Positions 5,988 to 12,603 of a DNA stretch of 16,965 nt are shown piece after piece. Under the pieces are notes generated by a model. It was not told the origin of the DNA and searched no databases. It saw only the letters and a program-made list of their open reading frames with translations. A program made the translations under genes and the position numbers. The stretch is from Desulfobulbaceae bacterium (GTDB lineage Bacteria; Desulfobacterota; Desulfobulbia; Desulfobulbales; Desulfurivibrionaceae): positions 27,163-44,127 of the forward strand of contig DOZO01000030.1 of assembly GCA_003517965.1 (NCBI GenBank), read 5' to 3'. Within the stretch, counting starts at the first letter, position 1. Each line of letters starts with the position of its first letter.

Positions 5988-8663
5988 TTATTTGCGGGGT
6001 TTGACGCGACTGGTGGGCTGGGCCTGCCAGGGGTCATCCGGCCAGTGGTGCTTTGGGTAGCGGCCGCGGAGCTCTTTTTTTACCTCATGGTAGGCGCTTT
6101 CCCAGAAGCCGCGCAGATCCTGGGTGATCTGCATGGGACGCTTAGCCGGGGAGAGGAGATGGAGCAGCACTGGCACTGTGTTGTGGCAGACCTTCGGGGT
6201 ATCGGCCAGCCCGAACATCTCTTGTAGACGCACGGCCAGCACCGGCGATTCGCCTGGGATGTAACGTAAGCGAATCCTGGAACCGCTGGGCACCGTGAGA
6301 TGGGTGGGGGCTTCCCGGTCTAACTGGCTTTGTTGGTGCCAGTCAAGCCGGGCGGCAAGAATGGAGAAAAGGTCGAGTTTTTTGAGTTGTTCCGCGCTTC
6401 TCATCCCGGTGAGATATGGGACCAGCCACTGTTCAAGACTCTGCCACAGACTGGCATCCGAGACATCCGGCCAGCCCGCGTTCGGTTGCCAGAGGCGCAT
6501 GCTTTCCATGCGTGCCTGCAACTCTCTCGCCTTGTCGTTCCAGGGCAGGGCCGTCAGGCCAAGGCTGCGGAGGCCGGAGAGTAAGGCGATTAGTACTGCC
6601 TCGGCTGAGGGCTTGGCCAGAGGGGCGGTTTCCAGGACCAACTCCTCCAGCCGCAGGAGACGCTGGGCCCTCACTGTACTGCTCTGTTCCTCCCAGTACA
6701 CTTTGTCTTCCCGTTGCAGTCGGGTGGCGAACAGGGTCAAAAGGGATCCCTTGGCAAGGGGAGCGGCGAGAAAGATCCGGCCCTCGGTTTTGCCGGCGTC
6801 AAGCTCTGCCACTGCCAGATATTCGTGGCTGACAAGTCGGTCATGGGCAGGTAGAAGCGCGCCGCGTCCTGAGGTCAGCTTGTATTGGCCCCGGCCCTCG
6901 GTGCGGCGCTGAGCGATCCGGTCCGGGAAGGCCAGCGCCAGAAGTTCGCCCGCGGTCGCTGTTGGTCTTGTTTCTCCACCTTTGCGTCTGACTCTGACGG
7001 GTTTGGGTAGATGGTCAAGAAGTTGTCGGCTGGTCTGTGTCACCCTGCGACAGGCATCGGTATCCGCTTCAAGGGTTTTGCTTGCCGCTGGTCCTTCAGC
7101 GCGGAAGACTTCCAGGGCATGGAGCCGATTTTCGATATCAGCCGAACGGTCCTGGCCCTTGAGGATGTCGCGTTCCGAGAGCAGGGCAGCAAGGTCGCAG
7201 GCCAGGCCGCTTGCGCCATGTTCCGCAGCCGCCATCAGCATGTGGCCAAGGCGTGGGTGGGTCGGTAGTTCAGCTATTTTTCGGCCAAGAGGGGTGATAT
7301 GCCCTTGGTGATCCAAGGCGCCAAGGGACAGAAGCACTGATTGTGCCTGGGTGAAGTGCCCGGTTGGCGGAGGGTCGAGCCAGCGCAGGCGGGCAGGGTC
7401 ATGCACCCCCCAACGGGTCAGATCCAGGACCAGCTGGCTCAGATCGGCGGCCAGGATCTCCGGTGGCTCGAAGCGCTTTAAGCTATGGTCCTCGCCGATG
7501 CTCCACAGGCGGAAACAGTAACCAGGGCCCAAGCGTCCGGCCCGACCGGCGCGCTGAGTGGCTGAGGCGTGCGAGATGCGCTGGGTGGTCAGGCGGCTTA
7601 GGCCGCTGTTGGGGTCGAACTGCGGGCTTCGTTTCCAGCCACTGTCTACCACGGTATGAATGCCTTCGATGGTAATGCTGGTTTCGGCGATGGGGGTGGC
7701 CAGAATGATGCGGCGGCGGCCCTTGGGGTCTGGCAGTACCGCAGCGGTCTGGGCGGCAAGGCTTAGATCACCATAGATGAGGTGGATGGCGATTTCGCCT
7801 GGCGACAGGGCCGCAGTCAATAATGTCTGGGTATGTCTGATCTCCGCCGCGCCAGGAAGAAAAGCTAGGATATCGCCCGGCTGCTCGTTCAGGGCCCTGT
7901 GGATGACCGTGGTCACCTGCCTGGCGATCTCGCGCGGGTGAGGCGGGAGCAGTTGCCCACTCCGACAGTATTCAACCCCTACCGGGTAGCTCTGGCCCTT
8001 GCCCATGACCACCGGGGCGTTATCCAGCAATTGGCTGATCGCCCCGGTGTCCAGGGTGGCGGACATGATCAGGAGTTTAAGATCATCCCGCAGGCTGGTC
8101 ATCACGTCAAGACATAAGGCCAGGGTCAGATCCCCCTGCAGGCTGCGCTCGTGGAACTCGTCAAAAATCACCAGCCCCACCCCGGTCAGCTCTGGGTCAT
8201 CCTGAATTTGGCGGGTGAGAATCCCCTCGGTGACTACTTCTATCCTGGTTGCCGCCGAAATCTTTGCTTCAAAACGGACCCGGTAGCCCACGGTCTGGCC
8301 GACCACTTCACCCAGTTGTCTGGCCATGAAGGAGGCTGCCAGGCGGGCCGCCAGCCGACGCGGTTCGAGCATGAGAATGGTTCGTCCCGCCAGCCAGGGT
8401 TCGTCCATCAGGGCCAGAGGTGCTACCGTGGTTTTGCCTGAACCGGGCGGGGCGCTGAGGATTACCGCCTTGTGGCTGGTCAGACTGGTTCGCAGCGGAG
8501 GCAGAATTTCGTGGATGGGGAGGGTGGAATTCAAGCTGATTTGGAGATCAGAGTGGTGAACGGGGACGGCGAGTTCGGAAATCTGAGCTTGGCTACGCGG
8601 AAAATTGTTCATGAGCTCATTATTCCACGAATGGTCAGGTGTCTGGGGAAAATTACGGTTCAC
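5988..8663 (-). CDS. hrpB: ATP-dependent helicase HrpB
   Basis: An 891-residue DEAH/RHA-type RNA helicase. Walker A is APPGSGKTT at about 71-79, motif II is DEFH at 168-171 (variant DExH), motif III is SAT at 201-203, and motif VI is QRAGRAGR at 370-377. The HrpB-specific C-terminal region follows, with LPW-N-x-K-x-R-E-L-x-A-R near 720-735 and a conserved end with PxKRPxQITxDLxGFW. HrpB proteins are usually somewhat shorter (about 800-850 residues), so the first 20-45 residues may be a non-conserved extension. The GTG start overlaps the TGA of the upstream AI-2E gene as GTGA, which suggests translational coupling and supports this start; an in-frame ATG at codon 18 is the alternative. Its physiological role is not well defined. 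Nothing abnormal in the motifs. Confidence 0.95.
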   Translation of the reverse strand: MNRNFPQTPDHSWNNELMNNFPRSQAQISELAVPVHHSDLQISLNSTLPIHEILPPLRTSLTSHKAVILSAPPGSGKTTVAPLALMDEPWLAGRTILMLEPRRLAARLAASFMARQLGEVVGQTVGYRVRFEAKISAATRIEVVTEGILTRQIQDDPELTGVGLVIFDEFHERSLQGDLTLALCLDVMTSLRDDLKLLIMSATLDTGAISQLLDNAPVVMGKGQSYPVGVEYCRSGQLLPPHPREIARQVTTVIHRALNEQPGDILAFLPGAAEIRHTQTLLTAALSPGEIAIHLIYGDLSLAAQTAAVLPDPKGRRRIILATPIAETSITIEGIHTVVDSGWKRSPQFDPNSGLSRLTTQRISHASATQRAGRAGRLGPGYCFRLWSIGEDHSLKRFEPPEILAADLSQLVLDLTRWGVHDPARLRWLDPPPTGHFTQAQSVLLSLGALDHQGHITPLGRKIAELPTHPRLGHMLMAAAEHGASGLACDLAALLSERDILKGQDRSADIENRLHALEVFRAEGPAASKTLEADTDACRRVTQTSRQLLDHLPKPVRVRRKGGETRPTATAGELLALAFPDRIAQRRTEGRGQYKLTSGRGALLPAHDRLVSHEYLAVAELDAGKTEGRIFLAAPLAKGSLLTLFATRLQREDKVYWEEQSSTVRAQRLLRLEELVLETAPLAKPSAEAVLIALLSGLRSLGLTALPWNDKARELQARMESMRLWQPNAGWPDVSDASLWQSLEQWLVPYLTGMRSAEQLKKLDLFSILAARLDWHQQSQLDREAPTHLTVPSGSRIRLRYIPGESPVLAVRLQEMFGLADTPKVCHNTVPVLLHLLSPAKRPMQITQDLRGFWESAYHEVKKELRGRYPKHHWPDDPWQAQPTSRVKPRK

Positions 8664-9730
8664 TGCAAGTCTGGGTCGGCAGCTGGCGCCTCCCTGCAGG
8701 CATCAAAGAAAACCATGATAATCGCCAGAATCACCGGCCCTGCCATTAAGCCGGACAAGCCGAAGGCTAAAATTCCGCCCAGCACCCCGAAGACAATCAG
8801 CAGAATGGGCAGTTTTGCTTTGCCGCTGATGAACCAGGGGCGCAGAATATTGTCGATGCTGCTGACCACCAGCACCCCCCAGGTTATGAGAAGCAATCCG
8901 TGCAGCATCTGTCCCTGCATCAGCAGGTAGATTGCCCCGGGGAGCCAGATCAGGGCGGTGCCTATGAACGGGATCGGAGCGCAGATTGCCATCAGGGTGC
9001 CGAAGAGAAAGGGGGAGGGAAGCCCGGCAACCCAAAAGCCGAGGCCGCCGAGGGCACCCTGTGCCAGGCAGGTCAGGATGACTCCGTACGTCACCGCTCT
9101 CAGCACCCTGATCACGGTTGCACTCATGGCTGTCTGGAGTGTCTCATTGAGGGGAACTATCAGCCAGAAGCGGTGCAGAAAACGCTGCCCGTCCTTGTAG
9201 ATAAAAAAGAGGGTGATCAATAGCAGGACTACCTTGAATACGAATCCCAGGAAATTTTTAACGATGCCGCTGGAATAGTTGAGTATGAAGGCGATTCCTT
9301 TCTTGATGGCTTGCAGGAGCATGTCATTTAATTCCAGATTGAGTGAGTCGGTCAGCGGTCGGAGTCTTTCCCGCCAGGCGGCCACCGAGGGATGACTCAT
9401 GATGTTCGCCAGAGCAAGACCGGATGTCCCGTTGGACGCACGTTCCAGATATTGATACGCCAACGCGGCTTCCTGGGTCAGGGAGAAGATTAAGCCCAAC
9501 AGGGGAATAATCAGTGCCAGAAGAACGGCTGTTGTCATTAGTGTCGCGGCTGCAACCTCGCGTCCGTGACAGCGAGCGAGGAGCTTTTCGTAAAATGGAT
9601 AGGTGATGATGCCGATTGTGCCGGCCCAGACGAGCATGGCAAGGAAAGGGGAAAAAATGGCGAACAGCAGGTACATGAACAACACGGTAACGGTGTATGC
9701 CAACAGTGTAGTGAATAAGGTGCGGTCCAT
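8660..9730 (-). CDS. AI-2E family transporter (PerM/YdiK-like membrane protein)
   Basis: A 356-residue multispanning membrane protein of the AI-2E exporter (UPF0118/PerM) family. Family hallmarks are the N-terminal paired hydrophobic helices, a roughly 80-residue soluble segment with SHPSVAAWRERLRPL, helices around LLITLFFIYKDGQRFL, and the C-terminal PFIGTALIWLPGAIYLL and LLIVFGVLGGILAFG segments. Some members export autoinducer-2 and others are linked to Na+/H+ exchange, so the substrate here is open. The open frame extends upstream to a TTG, but the ATG used here has GGAG at 5 nt and starts the protein directly at the first hydrophobic helix. The gene overlaps hrpB by 4 bp. The terminator of the upstream cytochrome gene ends about 25 bp before it, so its own promoter is not obvious and readthrough is possible. 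Confidence 0.9.
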   Translation of the reverse strand: MDRTLFTTLLAYTVTVLFMYLLFAIFSPFLAMLVWAGTIGIITYPFYEKLLARCHGREVAAATLMTTAVLLALIIPLLGLIFSLTQEAALAYQYLERASNGTSGLALANIMSHPSVAAWRERLRPLTDSLNLELNDMLLQAIKKGIAFILNYSSGIVKNFLGFVFKVVLLLITLFFIYKDGQRFLHRFWLIVPLNETLQTAMSATVIRVLRAVTYGVILTCLAQGALGGLGFWVAGLPSPFLFGTLMAICAPIPFIGTALIWLPGAIYLLMQGQMLHGLLLITWGVLVVSSIDNILRPWFISGKAKLPILLIVFGVLGGILAFGLSGLMAGPVILAIIMVFFDACREAPAADPDLQ

Positions 9731-9755
9731 GTCAACTCCAACGCATTGGTTGCCC

Positions 9756-9793
9756 AAAAAACCCGCACCGTCCGTAGTTGGCGGCGCGGGTTT
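9756..9793 (-). terminator. Rho-independent terminator of the cytochrome gene
   Basis: On the minus strand AAACCCGC (complement of 9786-9793) pairs with GCGGGTTT (complement of 9759-9766), with an additional inner CCG/CGG pairing, and is followed by a run of T (complement of 9756-9761). It lies 22 bp downstream of the cytochrome stop codon and fits termination of that gene before the AI-2E gene. Confidence 0.8.
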
Positions 9794-9814
9794 GCTGTTT
9801 GATATCGATTGTGA

Positions 9815-11104
9815 CTATTTTACTGTAACGCGTCTGCTGCTTTCGTGGAAGAGGAACTTGCCCTTGCCCGCTTCCAGCTTGTCCAGTTCGCCGCCGGCCG
9901 GAAGATGCCACAGGCTCACAACCACGTCCAGCTCCTTGGCCATGACATTGCGGATCTTCTTGCCGTCCTTGTCCATATCCTCATAAGGGAATTTGATCTC
10001 AAAGGTCTCGGCCCGGGTTTGCCCCGGCTGCAAAGTGGTATCCCGCAGCATGCCGGATTTGCGGTGCGGTCCGTAGACCATCTTGTCACCTCTGCCCTTA
10101 GCCGGGGATTGGGGCATGTAGATTTTTTGTTGGTTGAATACAGTCTTGCCGTCTTTGGTTTTCGCGGTCACATCCAGGACCAGCCGGTTGGGAGACGGTC
10201 AGCCATCTGGGATGCGGTGGCCGGCGTGACTGGTCATCTTTACCGTCAGCACTGCGGTGGGCACCGAGTCGCCCGCCTTGGGCAGGAAGGAGTAGCCGCG
10301 CGCATCCACCTCGACCTTGACCGCGCTTTTGGCCACCGCCGGGTCACGATAGCCGGGCATGAGATGGCCGTGGCCGTCCTTTTTTATATGACAGTCCTGA
10401 CAGGTCTCGCTGCCGCCCGAAGGCACATAGGCATGGAGATAGCTGCCGTAGAGGGTGGCGCACTGGGTTGGCTCTTTTAGATCGAAATTCGGGCCAAGAC
10501 CGTGACACTGGCCGCACATGATCGACTCCGGCATGGTGGCGCTTTTTTTGAGTTTGGTAAATTTGCTGTCCGGATGGGTGCCATCCTTGCTGCCATAGAC
10601 CGCATTCGGGTCGATTTCTCCGTCGGTCCACTTGTGGATCAGGGCCTTCTGGTTATGGCAGATCAGGCAGTTGATGCCGACCTTGGCCAGTTTTTTCCTG
10701 GCGTCTTCGTCACCCGCGGCGCCGTCGATGGCCGCCTGGGCGATCTCCCTGGCCACCGCATCGGTGGCGTCCTTTAGTTGCGGCAGATGGCACTTGGCGC
10801 AGATCATCAGGTTCTCAACGGTGAGATCCTTAACCTCCTTGGCCCCGGAATGGGTGTACTCCTTGAGTAGCCCATCCTTGACCGTGCTGGCGATGGTGGC
10901 CATGGTTCGGGGAGAGCCGACCAAGGAGGCGGCATGGTAGGATTTTTCCCATTCTGAAAAGATCTTGGCGTGGCAGCTTTTACAGGACGAGACATCATAC
11001 ATCTTGGCCAGTTCATCGATGGAATTCGCCTTTTTCCCGGCGGCAAAAGCCGCAGGGGGCAGCAGGACGATTGCCGCTGCCAATCCGAAACGTAGCAGCT
11101 TCAT
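9815..11104 (-). CDS. Periplasmic pentahaem cytochrome c, probable selenoprotein (in-frame TGA)
   Basis: Reading through one in-frame TGA (10199-10201, residue 302) gives a 429-residue secreted cytochrome. The signal peptide is residues 1-21 (cleavage after AFA). Five CxxCH haem motifs lie at C41, C102, C146, C197 and C235. The C-terminal part, with AGHRIPDG-U-PSPNRLVLDV, is a haem-free beta-rich domain continuing in exactly the same frame after the TGA with no loss of coding character or low-complexity drift. A hairpin with bacterial SECIS features follows the TGA. The ATG has GGAGG at 6 nt. The simplest reading is selenocysteine insertion; a nonsense mutation, strain-specific pseudogene or sequencing error is the alternative. 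A role in periplasmic electron transfer to an extracellular or soluble acceptor is inferred from haem content. A pentahaem cytochrome near a rhodanese-type protein recalls Geobacter ext clusters (from memory, unchecked). Transcribed divergently from the Tat redox protein gene. Confidence 0.8.
10164..10201 (-). promoter_or_regulatory. UGA codon and SECIS-like hairpin
   Basis: Counting the U of UGA as 1, nt 18-38 form a stem GC-GGUC / GACC-GC with a single bulged U at nt 20 and an apical loop of CUGGAUGU; a U-G wobble could shrink it to GGAU. The bulged U and G-rich loop, about 14 nt after UGA, resemble the E. coli fdhF SECIS (bulged U17, loop G23/U24), displaced by about 3 nt. Core hairpin at 10164-10184; UGA at 10199-10201. 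SelB specificity varies between lineages, so a looser fit is acceptable. Confidence 0.6.
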
Positions 11105-11301
11105 GTACACCCTCCTCTTTTTGATTTTTTCCTCCATGGCAACAGTTCCAGTCTCCCGGTTTGAGACAACGTATCGGCACCTCCTTTTTGGTTTTTATGG
11201 GAGACGGAAGAGTTTGCCCTCCATGTAACAACAGGACAGCGGTTAGGCGAAAGGATCAAGTACAGGCTAAGCCGCACCATAAAGATGCCGGTGCTTTTTT
11301 T

Positions 11302-11328
11302 ATTATACTGAAAAGTGCTTTTTTTCAA
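11302..11328 (-). promoter_or_regulatory. Possible sigma-70 promoter for the pentahaem cytochrome gene
   Basis: On the minus strand a consensus TATAAT (complement of 11302-11307) follows TTGAAA (complement of 11323-11328) with a 15-nt spacer, slightly short, in an AT-rich stretch. It predicts a leader of about 190 nt before the cytochrome ATG. No GG-N10-GC sigma-54 pair was found on either strand of 11105-11512. The 408-bp gap otherwise holds only the plus-strand leader structure at 11428-11495. Confidence 0.45.
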
Positions 11329-11427
11329 AAATAAATACGATGCCGGCAAGAAATATAATGAACACGGTGCGACAATTTACCGCATTTCCCCGGTATTATT
11401 TCTATGGTACTCCTACCACAAAGTGAT

Positions 11428-11495
11428 ATGAGTGCCGTTCTGTCCAACAGGGACATGTCGGGACTCAACGGTAGAGCGAGGCTATAGCCTCATAA
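11428..11495 (+). promoter_or_regulatory. Structured leader upstream of the Tat redox protein gene
   Basis: Nested complementary segments are visible just before the Shine-Dalgarno. TATGAG (11428-11433) pairs with CTCATA (11490-11495). CCGTT (about 11434-11438) pairs with AACGG (11467-11471). TGTCC pairs with GGACA (11441-11455). The 14-bp palindrome GAGGCTATAGCCTC (11478-11491) overlaps the outer stem, so the two pairings are mutually exclusive. It could be an RNA switch or attenuator acting on the AGGAGG seven nt downstream; no known riboswitch class matched by eye. Confidence 0.4.
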
Positions 11496-11512
11496 CAAAG
11501 GAGGAAGTGTCA

Positions 11513-12307
11513 ATGTCTATGGAAGAGAAAATGGACGACAATGGTGTATCCCGTCGGCAGGTCATGATCGGAGTTGGGGCTCTGGCGGCAGGCGCGGCCC
11601 TCACCCATTTCGGCGGTATGGTTAATTCAGCCCAGGCCATTGGCTGCAGCTCCGAGAAATGGCCCTGGCCTTATGTTAAACTCGATCCCACTAAGACCGC
11701 GGAAATTTGCTACAAAGAATGGTATCGGGTGTTCTGCGGCGCTGCGGTAATCAACAGCGTTTTCGGCCAGCTTCGGGAGAAAGTAGGCGAGCCCTATCAG
11801 TCTTTCCCTGCCGATTCCTTTGTTTTTCTTGAGGGTGGTCAGGTAGGTTGGGGAACAATCTGCGGTTCGCCGGCCGGTGCCAATATCGTTGCTAACTGCA
11901 TCATCGGTCCCCGGATTGCCGGGGATACTGCCGGTCATAAGATCTCCGAGGATATTATGCAATGGTATTCCGAGGCCTCCATGCCAGTCTTTATGCCGAA
12001 GGAGCCTAAAATTACCGCCGAATTGCCTAAGACCATCAGCAATTCTCCCCTGTGCCACATCTCGGTGGGCAAATGGATGAAGGCGGCGAACAAACCCATC
12101 GGCAGCGCGGAACGTAAGGACCGTTGCGCCAGGGTTGCAGCCAGCACTGCCTATCATCTGGTGGAATTGCTCAACGAGTGGAAGGACGGCAAGTACGTAG
12201 CAAAGGCTACCCATATGCCAGTGAAGGATTTCGGCATCACCTCGCAGATGAATTGCATGGAATGTCATGGCAGCAATATCCCCACCCCGCCGATGGCCAA
12301 GAAGTAG
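11513..12307 (+). CDS. Tat-exported C_GCAxxG_C_C / split-Soret-like cytochrome c
   Basis: A 264-residue periplasmic redox protein. A twin-arginine signal (SRRQV at 13-17, hydrophobic stretch to about 31, cleavage near AQA/42) implies export in folded form, consistent with a cofactor inserted in the cytoplasm. The mature part has the C-x(8)-C-GAA-xxx-x-FG stretch (C66, C75), then C117, C129, C181, C205 and one CxxCH haem site at 248-252. This pattern fits the C_GCAxxG_C_C redox family that includes Desulfovibrio split-Soret cytochrome c; the remaining cysteines could ligate an Fe-S cluster. Only one canonical haem motif is seen, with a CH pair at 181-182. The ATG has AGGAGG at 8 nt; an upstream in-frame GTG at 11432 would ruin the signal peptide and is not used. 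Electron-transfer partners are unknown; the divergent pentahaem cytochrome and the following rhodanese protein are candidates. Confidence 0.8.
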   Translation: MSMEEKMDDNGVSRRQVMIGVGALAAGAALTHFGGMVNSAQAIGCSSEKWPWPYVKLDPTKTAEICYKEWYRVFCGAAVINSVFGQLREKVGEPYQSFPADSFVFLEGGQVGWGTICGSPAGANIVANCIIGPRIAGDTAGHKISEDIMQWYSEASMPVFMPKEPKITAELPKTISNSPLCHISVGKWMKAANKPIGSAERKDRCARVAASTAYHLVELLNEWKDGKYVAKATHMPVKDFGITSQMNCMECHGSNIPTPPMAKK

Positions 12308-12340
12308 GATCTGGCAGGTCAACCACGGTCCGTTTTGTAT

Positions 12341-12401
12341 CCTGTCTCCCAGCGTTGCATTTTGCCATAATCGTGCATTATGCAATACCTGGGAGACCAG
12401 G
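12341..12401. promoter_or_regulatory. Paired activator palindromes inside a large hairpin
   Basis: Site A (12355-12367, TTGCA-TTT-TGCCA) and site B (12373-12385, GTGCA-TTA-TGCAA) each differ by one base from TTGCA-N3-TGCAA and have centres 18 bp apart, as at 5849-5879. They are enclosed by CCTGTCTCCCAG (12341-12352) and its near-perfect complement at 12389-12401 (one extra C); TTGCAT/ATGCAA adds 6 bp inside. They lie about 140-160 bp upstream of the sigma-54 promoter. The hairpin begins 34 nt after the upstream stop codon and has no T-run, so a terminator is unproven though it might protect a 3' end. Confidence 0.65.
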
Positions 12402-12508
12402 GTACTGTCCTGTAATACCTCTCAGCCTCACTCACGGTAATATTTTCCCTTGTATTTTCGCGGACTTTTCTTGAGTTGATTTTCTATCTTTATTCGTCTC
12501 CTGTTCTC

Positions 12509-12523
12509 TGGCACCAACCTTGC
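12509..12523 (+). promoter_or_regulatory. Sigma-54 promoter of the rhodanese-cytochrome gene
   Basis: TGGCAC-N5-TTGCT is a perfect match to the -24/-12 consensus with GG and GC 10 nt apart. The -24 box is 12509-12514 and the -12 box 12520-12523. A start near 12535 leaves a leader of about 70 nt. Sigma-54 promoters need an AAA+ activator bound upstream; the paired palindromes at 12355-12385 are the obvious site. Confidence 0.88.
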
Positions 12524-12603
12524 TTTAGCATGACAGTAAAGCAGGGACAACGCTCAGACAGCGCCGTCCTCACCACCCTAATCGTGCATACAGGAGAAAG
12601 AGT

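Noticed and set aside
5813..6004. 63-codon plus-strand frame in the chemoreceptor upstream region
   Set aside because: It covers the paired palindromes, overlaps the hrpB end and has no convincing ribosome site or recognisable motif.
10199..11137. Treating the cytochrome as two genes (312 and 118 residues)
   Set aside because: The second part has only a GTG start with no ribosome site, is in the same frame and continues the domain; the first part's earlier start adds 11 charged residues before a good signal peptide.
11140..11225. GEMM (c-di-GMP) riboswitch suggested by GGGCAAAC in the minus-strand leader
   Set aside because: The second conserved block (GACGCAAAGCC) and the tetraloop receptor are absent.
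11274..11301. Plus-strand hairpin GCACC/GGTGC followed by seven T, terminator-like
   Set aside because: Only 5 bp of stem, and no plus-strand gene ends upstream of it; it abuts the minus-strand -10 box, so the T-run is probably promoter AT richness.
11465..11500. tRNA-like segment (CTCAACGGTAGAGC resembles a D arm)
   Set aside because: No acceptor stem, no 7-nt anticodon loop and no T arm follow.
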